From: Candidatus Omnitrophota bacterium
Lineage (GTDB): Bacteria; Omnitrophota; Gorgyraeia; Zapsychrales; Zapsychraceae
Reading direction: 5' to 3'
NCBI GenBank assembly: GCA_020053475.1
Contig: JAGVNC010000091.1
Location: 1-46,057, forward strand
Length of the DNA stretch: 46,057 nucleotides
Shown here one piece after another: positions 1 to 12,464 of this stretch. How positions within the stretch are numbered: the first letter of the stretch is position 1; each line of letters opens with the position of its first letter. The position numbers and the translations under genes are program-made. The notes below the pieces were generated by a model. That model saw only the letters and a program-made list of their open reading frames with translations, made no database searches and was not told where the DNA came from.

Positions 1-10
1 CCTAATTTAT

Positions 11-409
11 TTACATCGAACGCATGCGGCTGATTTTTTTATGCAGCTTTTGGCGGTAGCCTCGATCAAACGTCTCGATAAAATCGTAACCGTCGCGAAA
101 ATTTTCAATATCGTCGTCTTCTGTCTTGCTTAACACTTTACTTTCCACCAGGTTGAATACAATGTGGCCGAAATCTTCTGTTGCCTTAATGCCCCAATGC
201 CGCAAAACCGTCAATGCCATCGGCCCGTATTCCTGCATCAGAAGTTCTTTCATGCCCTCCAAAAGTTCGGGGCCCGTGACATGCATCGTGCGCTTAAATT
301 TCTTCTGCGTATAAGAAAGGGCCTCCATCACGAACGCGTAGGCATCTTCTTTGAAGCGATCGTCCTTCTGAAAAATGTTTTCGATGATGACTTCGAAATC
401 GCTATTCAT
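11..409 (-). CDS. Minf_1886 family protein
   Basis: 132 aa, cytoplasmic, with no signal peptide or membrane segment. The blocks DAYAFVMEAL, VTGPELLEGM, YGPMALTVL and EDFGHIVFNLVE match the uncharacterised family named after Methylacidiphilum Minf_1886, which I know from Verrucomicrobia and Planctomycetes. Length is normal for the family. No biochemical function is known to me. No Shine-Dalgarno sequence precedes the ATG. Instead a TGATATCAT box lies eight bases upstream, so the mRNA may be leaderless. The stop lies 11 bases from the window edge and the gene is complete. Confidence 0.8.
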   Translation of the reverse strand: MNSDFEVIIENIFQKDDRFKEDAYAFVMEALSYTQKKFKRTMHVTGPELLEGMKELLMQEYGPMALTVLRHWGIKATEDFGHIVFNLVESKVLSKTEDDDIENFRDGYDFIETFDRGYRQKLHKKISRMRSM

Positions 410-521
410 TTGTATTTATGATATCACAGGAAATTTCAGCAACGCAAAGGAAAATTAAAAAATTTTCATTTCAGCCTAAATTTGTCGTGCGCTTGGGAAA
501 AGTTTTTGACATAATACCCGC

Positions 522-995
522 ATGAAACAAATGAGCCAAAAGATGCAATGGGTGTGGATGGGCTATTTTGTTATTCTCGCGACGTTTGTGGGGAGTAACG
601 TTTATCGTTTTTTTGTGCCGGGGGAACAGACGCATCTTTACTTTACGATCCTTTATTCATTCGACCCTATTTTCTTGTTAAACTATCTTGTCAATCTTTG
701 CCAAATCACCCTGAACATCATTCATCTTATTCCCGTTCTTCTCTATGTTTTCCGGGTGCGCGTGTTCAACCCCAAATTCTGGCAATATTTATTGATCCTT
801 CGATTGATCTTCGATCTCTTCGGCCATTCGTTTGAAATCAATTTTCTTAAATCACTTTATTATCACAACATCAAAGTATTTCTATTTGTATTGGCCCAAT
901 CGATTTTCGTCTACATCCCGTCCTACATTGCCTGCTACCGCTACGGCTTTGAACGTGACAAATTATTCTCACAAAACGAAATCAAAGAACAATGA
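522..995 (+). CDS. small integral membrane protein, unknown function
   Basis: 157 aa and the only well-supported plus-strand gene in the window. About four hydrophobic helices are visible (residues ~10-30, ~45-75, ~85-105 and ~118-140), with a charged C-terminal tail (residues ~143-157). The layout resembles small membrane proteins of unknown role; I do not recognise a family. No Shine-Dalgarno sequence precedes the first ATG, but an extended -10-like TGACATAAT ends six bases before it, so it may be leaderless. Later Met codons (residues 4, 8, 13) are alternative starts. It converges with the secreted hydrolase gene and a hairpin lies directly after its stop. Confidence 0.6.
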   Translation: MKQMSQKMQWVWMGYFVILATFVGSNVYRFFVPGEQTHLYFTILYSFDPIFLLNYLVNLCQITLNIIHLIPVLLYVFRVRVFNPKFWQYLLILRLIFDLFGHSFEINFLKSLYYHNIKVFLFVLAQSIFVYIPSYIACYRYGFERDKLFSQNEIKEQ

Positions 996-997
996 AA

Positions 998-1029
998 AAT
1001 GGTGACGGGCACTTGTACCTGTCACCATT
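998..1029. repeat. 9-bp palindromic hairpin between convergent genes
   Basis: Perfect arms AATGGTGAC / GTCACCATT enclose a 14-nt loop that is itself partly palindromic. It begins three bases after the stop of the plus-strand membrane protein gene and faces the end of the hydrolase gene. There is no good U-tract, so it may be a dispersed palindrome rather than a true bidirectional terminator. Confidence 0.6.
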
Positions 1030-1084
1030 CTTGTGTACTGCCTTGTTTTCAAAGCAGCAAGTAAATCAAGACTCTTGAATACAA

Positions 1085-2311
1085 CTAATCACATGCACTG
1101 GGATCCGTGATCTCCCACCCACAAAGCCAGTCATCTTCATTTTCAGGATTAATATAACACATGCAAGTATAGCAACCGCCGTTTTCTGTATTCGTCATAG
1201 CTTCCCCTTCTAAGGAGGGTCTGCATGCCGGTAATCCTCCAATTGGTTCAAGCCATCCACCGCCTGTTGTAGGTCCTTCCCCCTTTCGGCCGCTACCGGA
1301 ATGCCCAGATGCTCCTACCCCCGCTCCAGATCCTGATGATGGTCCGCCTGGCCCGCCGCCGCCCCCCGTCCCAGATGAAGGTCCGCTCCCTTGTCCAGGT
1401 GGAGGGCCCCCGGGACCAGAGCCACTACCAGAATCATCATCATCTGGGCAGCCATCGCATTTGGGAATAATGCCTAAAGCAGGATCCATGACCGGTTTAA
1501 CCATGGATTGGTCATGATCCTCGTCTTTGTATTTATCCTCATAGTTAGAGCCAGGAGGTAACCCACCTTCCATTCCGAATTTGCCCCCTTCGTGTACTGT
1601 TAATGTCACCCCAGGACTAGGGGGATTAAAAGGATAATCACCTTGACCGACTTGTGTTACAAAACAGCCATCGCCAACAGGATTTATAAAACCTGGAACC
1701 CCGAATCCTCCAAAGGGGGTATCAAAGGTATCAAAGGTGGCCGGGTCATTTATCTTACTCGCGGCATCAGCAGCGATATACCCTCCTGCAGAATGCGCTA
1801 AGACGATTATTTTACAATGAGGACAATTCATATCAGCAGCGGCAGCATTTATTGTCTCTGCTAATTTAGTACCAAGTTCACCCACGCATTTGTCTTTATC
1901 ATCACCATCTTCATCGTAGAGAAAAGCCGAAACATACAGGCATTCATTGTTCGGTAACTGATTGAGAAGAATAGAGGTGGCGTCATCAGGAGCCCCAGTG
2001 AAATTAACCCCGTGGACAAGAATAACCAATGTTTTTTTATTACAGCTCGGATTATTGGGATCATCACAGCAGGCACAGGGATGGACGCAAAAGGAAGGGA
2101 CCTCATCGTTTAGTTGCCCTCCGGGATAACAGGAAGACCCGTTATTCGCAGGCTTGACCCTGCTCATGAAGTCATTTATTTCTTTGTCACTCCCCTGCAG
2201 AATGACCCTCTGATCAGCAAATGATATGTTACTTTGAATAAGAAGCCCTAATCCTAAAAATAAAATGGCGGTCATAGACTGGAAGATTTTCATTTGTATA
2301 GTTCTTTTCAT
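1085..2311 (-). CDS. secreted alpha/beta-hydrolase-like protein with Gly/Ser/Pro linker and Cys-rich tail
   Basis: 408 aa from the chosen start. The ATG at 2311 is preceded by GAGGTAACT, and the protein then begins with a signal peptide (MKRTIQMKIF, a hydrophobic stretch, then SFADQ). The reading frame runs upstream to 2434, but that extension is hydrophilic and lacks a ribosome site. The hydrolase signature is VILVHGVNFTG (oxyanion strand) and IVLAHSAGG, in which Ser of HSAGG is the likely nucleophile (lipase/esterase type, variant GxSxG). Paired CC/CxxC cysteines suggest disulfides outside the cytoplasm. A linker of about 65 residues made almost only of G, S and P precedes a Cys-rich C-terminal module that may bind a surface. 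The substrate is unknown. Confidence 0.7.
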   Translation of the reverse strand: MKRTIQMKIFQSMTAILFLGLGLLIQSNISFADQRVILQGSDKEINDFMSRVKPANNGSSCYPGGQLNDEVPSFCVHPCACCDDPNNPSCNKKTLVILVHGVNFTGAPDDATSILLNQLPNNECLYVSAFLYDEDGDDKDKCVGELGTKLAETINAAAADMNCPHCKIIVLAHSAGGYIAADAASKINDPATFDTFDTPFGGFGVPGFINPVGDGCFVTQVGQGDYPFNPPSPGVTLTVHEGGKFGMEGGLPPGSNYEDKYKDEDHDQSMVKPVMDPALGIIPKCDGCPDDDDSGSGSGPGGPPPGQGSGPSSGTGGGGGPGGPSSGSGAGVGASGHSGSGRKGEGPTTGGGWLEPIGGLPACRPSLEGEAMTNTENGGCYTCMCYINPENEDDWLCGWEITDPSACD

Positions 2312-2322
2312 AGTTACCTCAA

Positions 2323-2448
2323 TTATAAAATGTGCTTTAAATGTTTTATGCTTGAAGTTTCCTGAGCTTTGGATATTGGGGGATAGATTATAAAAGAAAG
2401 AAAAAATACTATAACGATTTTCCATAAAAAACATGGTTTAATGCCCAT
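2323..2448 (-). CDS. short secreted-peptide ORF (41 codons), unlisted
   Basis: An ATG at 2448 has a strong ribosome site (GGAGGGGCT directly before it). It opens a 41-codon frame with a typical signal peptide: a charged start (MGIKPCFLWK), a hydrophobic core (IVIVFFLSFIIY) and an SKA-Q cleavage-like site, then about 14 residues. It ends with TAA, 11 bases before the ATG of the secreted hydrolase, in a different frame. It is either a tiny exported peptide or a leader whose translation couples to the hydrolase. No family is recognised and proof of expression is needed. Confidence 0.45.
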   Translation of the reverse strand: MGIKPCFLWKIVIVFFLSFIIYPPISKAQETSSIKHLKHIL

Positions 2449-2575
2449 AGCCCCTCCAGATTATTCTTAGCTTTATTTATATACGATAAGCATGCCATCT
2501 GTATACCCAAAAAACAGATAGGAAAGTCGTTTTTGAGAAAACGCTTTCTGGGAAGGATGAATTAAAAATAAGGTT

Positions 2576-2611
2576 AAAAAAATCCCCCGTCAGAATTATC
2601 TAACGGGGGAT
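2576..2611 (-). terminator. rho-independent terminator of the rRNA operon
   Basis: Arms ATCCCCCGT and ACGGGGGAT form a GC-rich stem extended by partly paired bases. In the minus-strand transcript it is followed by seven U residues (A-tract 2576-2582). It lies 10 bases downstream of 5S. Confidence 0.9.
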
Positions 2612-2620
2612 CAAATTAAC

Positions 2621-2734
2621 CCAGTGACGTTCTACTCTCCCATAGCCTAGCGACTATAGTACCATCGACCTCGAAGGGCTTAACTACCGTATTCGGAATG
2701 GGAACGGGTGTGGCCCCTTCAGTAAAGCCACTGG
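2621..2734 (-). rRNA. rrf: 5S ribosomal RNA
   Basis: About 114 nt. Complementary ends (CCAGTG at one side, CACTGG at the other) and the conserved internal block around 2660-2712 identify 5S. It sits between 23S and a strong terminator. Ends are estimated to within a few bases. Confidence 0.9.
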
Positions 2735-2744
2735 AATAGCTTTT

Positions 2745-2818
2745 ATAGTGATCAGTGCTCAGTTATCAGTGGTCAGAAAAAATTCTGATCACTGTGCCCT
2801 GACAACTGACCACTTAAA
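2745..2818. repeat. CAGTGATCAG-type repeat in the 23S-5S spacer
   Basis: Imperfect reiterations of AGTGATCAGTGGTCAG, once in each orientation around an AT-rich centre (ATCAGTGGTCAG ... CTGATCACTG), so the whole can fold into a hairpin. The same family recurs at 6256-6326, 24229-24285 and 27182-27240. It lies inside the transcribed rRNA spacer. Confidence 0.75.
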
Positions 2819-2823
2819 TATAA

Positions 2824-5897
<3,074 letters not shown>

Positions 5898-5973
5898 AAG
5901 AACTAGTGGATCCGTCGGAACGGGTCCACAAAATCTATATTAAATCTTATTATCCGTCAAATTTTATTTGAAA

Positions 5974-6046
5974 TGGACCTGAGGAGAATCGAACTCCTGA
6001 CCCTCTGCTTGCAAAGCAGATGCTCTACCAACTGAGCTACAGGCCC
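5974..6046 (-). tRNA. tRNA-Ala (UGC)
   Basis: 73 nt. The acceptor arm GGGCCTG pairs with CAGGTCC. The D loop has AGCTCAGTTGGTAGAGC, the anticodon loop reads TTTGCAA with anticodon TGC, and the T loop GTTCGATTC is standard. CCA is not encoded after the discriminator. Its place between tRNA-Ile and 23S is the classic arrangement. Confidence 0.97.
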
Positions 6047-6172
6047 TAAAATTTTTGTCAAAGACAAAAATTTTATCCCGAGTCTGCTTTAGAGACGAGG
6101 AAATACCTTAATCAAGGCCCCTCGTTTTTTAAAGCTAAACTCGGGGTTAAATTTTGCTTACGCAAAATTTAA
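6047..6172 (-). other. highly structured Ile-Ala tRNA spacer with three hairpins
   Basis: 6047-6076 is a near-perfect hairpin (arms TAAAATTTTTGTC / GACAAAAATTTTA). 6077-6145 is a nested imperfect stem: CCCGAGT pairs with ACTCGGG, inside it GCTTTA with TAAAGC, then ACGAGG with CCTCGT, and an inner CCTT-AATC-AAGG. 6147-6172 is another hairpin (TTAAATTTTGC / GCAAAATTTAA, 4-nt loop). These stems touch both tRNA ends and probably guide processing, or are inserted palindromes. Confidence 0.6.
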
Positions 6173-6246
6173 TGGGCCCGAGAGGATTCGAACCGCTGAC
6201 CCCGTCCTTATCAGGGACGTGCTCTAACCAACTGAGCTACGGGCCC
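6173..6246 (-). tRNA. tRNA-Ile (GAU)
   Basis: 74 nt. The acceptor GGGCCCG pairs with CGGGCCC, the anticodon loop is CTGATAA with anticodon GAT, and the T loop is GTTCGAATC. CCA is not encoded. It is located in the 16S-23S spacer. Confidence 0.97.
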
Positions 6247-6255
6247 GTAATAAAA

Positions 6256-6326
6256 ACAGTGATCAGTAGTCAGTGATCAGCAGTCAGTAATACTGAACAC
6301 TGAACACTGACCACTGGTCACTAGAA
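6256..6326. repeat. CAGTGATCAG-type repeat in the 16S-tRNA spacer
   Basis: Reiterated octamer-like units (CAGTGATCAGTAGTCAGTGA, then ACTGAACACTGA and GACCACTGGTCACTAG) form an imperfect palindrome of about 70 bp. The rest of the 311-bp gap 6247-6557 holds AT-rich hairpins (for example TTTTTTCGCTTTCGCGAAAA near 6532-6550) and no gene. Confidence 0.75.
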
Positions 6327-6557
6327 ATTTAAGCCAAGCATTTCGGAGAATCCGAAACTTGCTAACTACTTTATTTTCCTTTTCGTGAAAAGGACCGTGT
6401 GATTCTACTCACGGAAGCAATCTCCTCGAGTAAACCCGAGGGATTTTCTTTCAATTTTCTTGCAAAGCGAAAAAAGGAAATCCTTCATCACCTTTCGGCT
6501 GCCTGACGGCAGTCAGGATGATTCAGGATATTTTTTCGCTTTCGCGAAAAAATAAAG

Positions 6558-8106
<1,549 letters not shown>

Positions 8107-8198
8107 ACTTGGCTATGTATATCAAAGTGTATTAATGGATAATAAGATTTCAAAGACCGAACAAAAATGCACAGAATGTGCTTTTGTGAAGTGTATCA

Positions 8199-8227
8199 AA
8201 TGTACCAAATTCAATTATAAAAGTCAA
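8199..8227 (-). promoter_or_regulatory. rRNA operon promoter (TTGACT-17-TACATT)
   Basis: The -35 TTGACT is at 8227-8222 and the -10 TACATT at 8204-8199, separated by exactly 17 bp, with an A/T-rich stretch upstream. Downstream, the leader has a small hairpin (GCACATTCTGTGC, 8169-8181) and a boxA-like GGTCTTTGAAA (about 8149-8159). Together these resemble an rRNA antitermination leader. This is inferred from sequence only. Confidence 0.7.
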
Positions 8228-8280
8228 GTCTTTTTCTTTGCGAAAATGGAAAAAGATTAAGATGGGCCAAAATGCCCTAA

Positions 8281-9183
8281 CTACAATAGGCTCAACAAAT
8301 TACTTGCGAGGATCGAACTCTTATTCTCGTCGGAAAGAGCGGATGTTTCCACGACCGAAATCGAATCCGCGAGGGTTTGATTGGCGGGGAAATCACTCCC
8401 AAAACAAATATGTTTCGCATCCGTCACTTCAAGGGCACAATAAAGTGACGCGGCGGAACGCGAACCACTCGTGTCAAAAAATAAATTTTGAAAATACTGC
8501 CCGGGATTTTGTTGAAGATCCTTCACGAACCCCCGTTTGCGCAACATCAGATAGGTGTTATCAAACCGCTCTTTCACCAGCGGCAACACCCCGCCATAAT
8601 GCGCAAAAATAAATTTGACGTTAGGATACTTCAGGAATGTCCCTTCCATCATCATTTTGCCGATACACACCGAAACGTCAAAAACATATTCCAGGACGGG
8701 CGTTAATAAAGGATCGCTGATTCTTTCTTCACCGATGGGGTTGATGATCTGCGGATGGACATGGACAGGAAAATTATTTTCTTGAGCAAACTCAAAGACC
8801 GGATGAAACTTCTCATGATTCAAATAAATTGTATCATAGCTGGAGGCCATCGACAAAACTTTTAATCCTATGTCCTGAATTCGCCGCAGTTCGTCCTTAA
8901 ACAATGCGGGCCGATCAACGGGCAAGATCCCTGCCCCGATCAGGCGATCGCGATGTTTCTTGACGACACTTCCGATGGCCTGATTATACACGGAGCAAAG
9001 TTTGTCCCACCCTCCCATTTGAATATGGGCATCACTCGTCGGATAGACCAGCAGAGCGCGTTCAATTTTTTGCTCATCCATGACATGCAGCTGGCGATTG
9101 ATGTCGGACCAATTCACCTTGAAAAATGCCGTCTGGGCCGCCACCTCCGGGGGGATATAATGACTGTGTGCATCAATAATCAT
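8281..9183 (-). CDS. amidohydrolase-family decarboxylase-like enzyme (ACMSD-like)
   Basis: 300 aa and the last gene of the long cluster. The metal-binding TIM-barrel signature of the Amidohydro_2 family is visible: DAHSH at the N-terminus, HVHP near residue 142, FIFAHYGG near 195 and FGSDFP near 265. The closest known group is aminocarboxymuconate-semialdehyde, orsellinate and carboxyvanillate decarboxylases, which remove CO2 from aromatic or enolic carboxylates. In a polyketide cluster such an enzyme would fit as a tailoring decarboxylase; that role is inference. Its ATG overlaps the stop of the upstream membrane protein gene by four bases (ATGA), so the two are translationally coupled. A weak GGGC/GCCC hairpin follows the stop at about 8263-8279. 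Confidence 0.75.
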   Translation of the reverse strand: MIIDAHSHYIPPEVAAQTAFFKVNWSDINRQLHVMDEQKIERALLVYPTSDAHIQMGGWDKLCSVYNQAIGSVVKKHRDRLIGAGILPVDRPALFKDELRRIQDIGLKVLSMASSYDTIYLNHEKFHPVFEFAQENNFPVHVHPQIINPIGEERISDPLLTPVLEYVFDVSVCIGKMMMEGTFLKYPNVKFIFAHYGGVLPLVKERFDNTYLMLRKRGFVKDLQQNPGQYFQNLFFDTSGSRSAASLYCALEVTDAKHICFGSDFPANQTLADSISVVETSALSDENKSSILASNLLSLL

Positions 9184-9953
9184 GCCGGATCTCCTGAAAT
9201 TTCTTGAGAAGCCTCTTGTGTCCCGGGATTCGGTGTCGCTAAGTGCGGCACGTAATCCAAGTTAAAAAATAACAGGATGGTGGCCATTTGGAAAATCGCA
9301 AAAACGCCGTCAAAAATCAAATCGGCAGTTAAATCAAACACCCAATGCGGCGGGAAAAATAATGTTGGCAATGTCGCAAGGGTACTGACCGTGAGGCCTA
9401 CAATATAAATCCCCGTCAAGCGGCCAAACACACTCCACCATCGTCCCTGCACCAAGTTGCGGCTGTAATGCAAAGCATCGAGGCCTCTTTTCTCGCGGGC
9501 CGCGGCAACGAACACAACGGCAAACAATTGCACTAAAAAAATAATTCCCGGGACAATTAAACAGATCAACCCGCCGACAAAAACCAGATACGCTAAAATC
9601 TGAACAGACACAAGCGACAACCATTTGCGTAACGACATCGACAATGCCAATCCCGCCCTCATCGGTTGTCCTTTAAGGACGGACTCCACAAAAATCGCCA
9701 ACGCCGCTAAAGCCAGAACGCCGATCAACGTTTCCAGCCATTGGACAAGATTAAAATACATCTTAACCACTTGCCAACGATCTTGAGAAGAAAAAAACTC
9801 AGGGAATTGAACAAGAAAAAGATTAATAGGAAGATACACAGCCAGGACAATCAAAAAGATTGGCTTAAAGTGCTGACGGGTAATGGACCAGGCCAGGCTG
9901 AGGAGTTCTCCAATGCGGAGGGGGCGAGCAGATATTTCGGCAAAAAGAATCAA
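9180..9953 (-). CDS. polytopic membrane protein, unknown function
   Basis: 257 aa with about five or six hydrophobic segments: residues ~28-48, ~68-92, ~112-150 (probably two), ~172-195 and ~205-232. The start is TTG at 9953, since no in-frame ATG comes before the first helix. The charged N-terminal ARPLRIGELLSLAWSITRQHF resembles the membrane domain found beside glycerophosphodiester phosphodiesterases and in YciC-like proteins. No catalytic motif is visible. It is coupled by ATGA overlap to the decarboxylase-like gene, which suggests a shared process, perhaps placing or exporting a lipophilic product. Confidence 0.6.
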   Translation of the reverse strand: MILFAEISARPLRIGELLSLAWSITRQHFKPIFLIVLAVYLPINLFLVQFPEFFSSQDRWQVVKMYFNLVQWLETLIGVLALAALAIFVESVLKGQPMRAGLALSMSLRKWLSLVSVQILAYLVFVGGLICLIVPGIIFLVQLFAVVFVAAAREKRGLDALHYSRNLVQGRWWSVFGRLTGIYIVGLTVSTLATLPTLFFPPHWVFDLTADLIFDGVFAIFQMATILLFFNLDYVPHLATPNPGTQEASQEISGDPA

Positions 9954-10003
9954 GAGATCTTAATCCTATTCTTTAATGACTGATGGATAAAGAAGGGCGT
10001 GCG

Positions 10004-10237
10004 TTAAAGCATGCTGGATTCTTTTAACGTCTTTTCGACTTTATCCAAGGCTTTTCTTAGATCGTCCAAAAGATGAATATTGATCGAGACGCCCTTGGCT
10101 GTCGGGACCATTTCTTCAGTTCCTTGGGTCAATGTCCATGTGCGAATATCGATGAGATCATTGCCTTTGAACTCACGAATCCCCACACGGATCTCCTGGA
10201 ACTTATTCTTCTGGAATGTAGCAATTGTTTTATCCAT
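10004..10237 (-). CDS. PC4/p15-like ssDNA-binding protein
   Basis: 77 aa with a strong ribosome site (GGAGGGGGAGAAC before the ATG). The order IATFQKNKFQEIRVGIREF, DIRTWTL, TAKGVSINIHLLDDLRKAL matches the transcriptional coactivator PC4 family, which forms small beta-sheet dimers that bind single-stranded DNA. Bacterial members act in transcription or nucleoid functions and are poorly studied. It lies between the SDR and the membrane protein with no clear metabolic link; it may be a passenger or a local regulator. Confidence 0.75.
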   Translation of the reverse strand: MDKTIATFQKNKFQEIRVGIREFKGNDLIDIRTWTLTQGTEEMVPTAKGVSINIHLLDDLRKALDKVEKTLKESSML

Positions 10238-10261
10238 GTTCTCCCCCTCCTAACGAGCACA

Positions 10262-10366
10262 TCAGTTATAGAACGCAAGTGAACATAACTGATTGTGCGA
10301 GTTGGATCCCGCCAAAGGCGGGATAAATTCCATCACAGACTTACGTTCACTGCGTTCCGTAAGTCT
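10262..10366. repeat. three consecutive hairpins in the gap before the SDR gene's end
   Basis: CAGTTAT ... ATAACTG (10262-10291), ATCCCGCC-AAA-GGCGGGAT (10306-10324) and AGACTTACG ... CGTAAGTCT (about 10338-10366) stand side by side. The middle one shares its core CCCGCCAAAGGCGGG with the hairpin inserted in the riboswitch near 34.4 kb. There is no U-tract. I read them as dispersed palindromes. Confidence 0.6.
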
Positions 10367-10375
10367 GGATGTCAT

Positions 10376-11158
10376 TTACTTCGCTTGTTTCTGCGCGTAA
10401 TCAATAATCGGTTTTGTCCACGGCGTTTGTTGATTGATCACCGCTAATTCCAACGGACAGGCATTGGACGGCACCGATAACGCATACATCACCATGTCGG
10501 CAACGGCCTGCGGCGACATGAGACGATCTTTTTGTTCTTTTGTAATGTCTTGCAAATGCCCTGTCAAATCGCTGTCAACAACCCCGGGCAAGATCGATGT
10601 GACTTTAAGCCCGTGATCCCGCATTTCCCAAAACAGCCCTTTTAAGAATGCCCTTAACCCTACCTTCAACGAACTATATGCCAAAAACGTCCTGGGGATA
10701 GGATCAACCAGCGTCGAGCCTGAAACGACACTGATGATGGCCCCCTGCTTACGTTCAATCATATGAGGAATGAGCAACCGGATCAATCGGACATATCCCA
10801 AATAATTCGTGTTGGCTAACATTTCAAAATCTTCGATGGGTTGTTTTTCAAAAGGATATTGGCTGGAAACCCCGGCGCTGTTCACTAAAATATCAATTGT
10901 CTTCAATTCCTTAAGGGCGCCCTCGACCAATCGTTTTAAATCCTCTAGCTTCGACACATCTGTCGCAACACCCACGACTTTCACGCCTGTTTTGGATTTA
11001 ATGTCTTTAACGGCTTCCTCTAATGTAGCCTTCGTCCGGGCGGCTAAAACAAGATTAACGCCGTTTTCGGCCAAACGTAAAGCGATCGCTTTTCCAATCC
11101 CGCGGCTGGCCCCGGTAATGATGGCGTTTTTTCCTTTAATATTAGAAATCCTAGACAT
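10376..11158 (-). CDS. short-chain dehydrogenase/reductase (FabG-like ketoreductase)
   Basis: 260 aa, full length for a classical SDR. The NAD(P) motif TGASRGIGKA is at residues ~16-25, the structural NSAG near 93, and the catalytic Ser and Y-SSL-K pair (VSGS ... AYSSLK) near 146-165. An Arg following the glycine motif suggests NADPH. It would reduce a 3-oxo or ketone group, so in this cluster it is a candidate polyketide ketoreductase; that link is inference. Its ATG overlaps the end of the MFS transporter gene by eight bases, so both belong to one operon. The product may equally be a small alcohol. Confidence 0.8.
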   Translation of the reverse strand: MSRISNIKGKNAIITGASRGIGKAIALRLAENGVNLVLAARTKATLEEAVKDIKSKTGVKVVGVATDVSKLEDLKRLVEGALKELKTIDILVNSAGVSSQYPFEKQPIEDFEMLANTNYLGYVRLIRLLIPHMIERKQGAIISVVSGSTLVDPIPRTFLAYSSLKVGLRAFLKGLFWEMRDHGLKVTSILPGVVDSDLTGHLQDITKEQKDRLMSPQAVADMVMYALSVPSNACPLELAVINQQTPWTKPIIDYAQKQAK

Positions 11159-12308
11159 TAGAATTATTCCTATTCGTAAATATATTATATTTTAATATAT
11201 AGGTAAGTATTAATATTAGAATACCTATAATAAGAAATGTCAATTGAAAACTTATGGTAACAAAAAAGCTGCTGACATAGAATCCCAGGCCTCCGCTTAA
11301 GAAACGCAGGCCCGAATTCAGGCTCGCAATGACCGGGCGCTCTTCATTAGGGAAATCCGTTAATACGGTTGATACTCCGTTATGCCCAATCGTCCAAAAC
11401 ATGGCAATGCAAAAAAGGATGAGACTCAACACTGGATAAGAATAAGTGCCTGCCAAAAGCATTGTGCTGACCCCTAATCCAATCACCCCTATATAACAGG
11501 TCATTCGCCGGCCAAATGAGTCGGTGATGAACCCTCCCCCTGTCTGCCCAATGAATCCCCCAATCATCGTTAAGAGAATCAGAGAGCTGATCAAGGGCTG
11601 CGGCATATTGTAAATTTGGCTTAAATAGACGCCGTACCATTTATGGACACCATGATACAAGAAACTAATCGCCAAAATGAAAAAAAACACATTGCGGATC
11701 GACGGATTTTGCCAGCTGCGCAGATAATCCACTTTAATCCCATGAATTTTTCCCAAAATGTCTTTAGGCCCACAAAGGCATAAGATGGCGCTAAGCGCGC
11801 CTAAGATCGCGGGCACGACAAACAACCATCGCCAGGATGCCACCCCGCTTAAAAGAATCCCGGTGAGCGACGCGATAAAACTGCATCCAAAGAAAAACCC
11901 GACGAGCCGTCCGCGGACACTGGACTCATAAGATTCCCCGATGATCATTAACCCTAAAGGGATGACACCCGCCGCGGCGATCCCCATGGCCATTTTGCCG
12001 ATCATCAGCGGAAATAGAGTTTGTGCCTGGCTGCAAGCAAAGCAAGCCGCCGCGTAAAGGATCATGGATTTGGTGAGGATTTTGCGGTAAGAAAATCGCT
12101 GGGTTAAGGGAGCATAAAAAAACGCGGCGAGGCCGTAGGGAATCAGATACCACGTGATGATCTGCGCCACCTTAAAATCCGGCATCTGTAAATCGAGGCT
12201 GATCGAGGGGATCACAGCCGCTAACGCCGCGACGCTAAAGGAAATGGTGAAATTGGCCAGGCAGAGGATGCAGTAGACAATCTTTTTATCTAATGAATTT
12301 ATTATCAT
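11151..12308 (-). CDS. MFS transporter, probable exporter
   Basis: 385 aa with about 12 hydrophobic helices. MFS signatures are visible: a motif-A-like loop (LTQRFSYRKIL) between helices 2 and 3, and again GGFITDSFGRRMT in the second half, so both six-helix halves are present. There is no signal peptide. Drug/H+ antiporter-like members of this size export small hydrophobic compounds. Overlap with the SDR gene and its place in a polyketide cluster suggest product export or self-protection (inference). Upstream is a 150-bp palindromic repeat rather than a ribosome site. Confidence 0.8.
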   Translation of the reverse strand: MIINSLDKKIVYCILCLANFTISFSVAALAAVIPSISLDLQMPDFKVAQIITWYLIPYGLAAFFYAPLTQRFSYRKILTKSMILYAAACFACSQAQTLFPLMIGKMAMGIAAAGVIPLGLMIIGESYESSVRGRLVGFFFGCSFIASLTGILLSGVASWRWLFVVPAILGALSAILCLCGPKDILGKIHGIKVDYLRSWQNPSIRNVFFFILAISFLYHGVHKWYGVYLSQIYNMPQPLISSLILLTMIGGFIGQTGGGFITDSFGRRMTCYIGVIGLGVSTMLLAGTYSYPVLSLILFCIAMFWTIGHNGVSTVLTDFPNEERPVIASLNSGLRFLSGGLGFYVSSFFVTISFQLTFLIIGILILILTYILKYNIFTNRNNSNV

Positions 12309-12456
12309 AAATCCGAAGCGCGTTAAAAATTCGGAATCCGAAGCACGAAATACGAAACAATATCAAAATCCAAATATCTAAACATTCTAAACCGTTTTAA
12401 ACATTTTTTTGTGTTTTGGATTTGTTTCGTATTTCGGATTTTGAATTTCGGATTTG
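12309..12456. repeat. 150-bp inverted repeat of CGAAATTCGGA-type units
   Basis: The left arm (12309-12385) carries AAATCCGAAGCGCG, ATTCGGAATCCGAAGCACG and AAATACGAAAC. The right arm (12400-12456) carries the complements TTTGGATTTG, TTTCGTATTTCGGATTTTG and AATTTCGGATTT. The two arms can fold into a very long imperfect hairpin between the aromatase gene and the MFS gene. No gene is present. Confidence 0.75.
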
Positions 12457-12464
12457 AATCCTAA

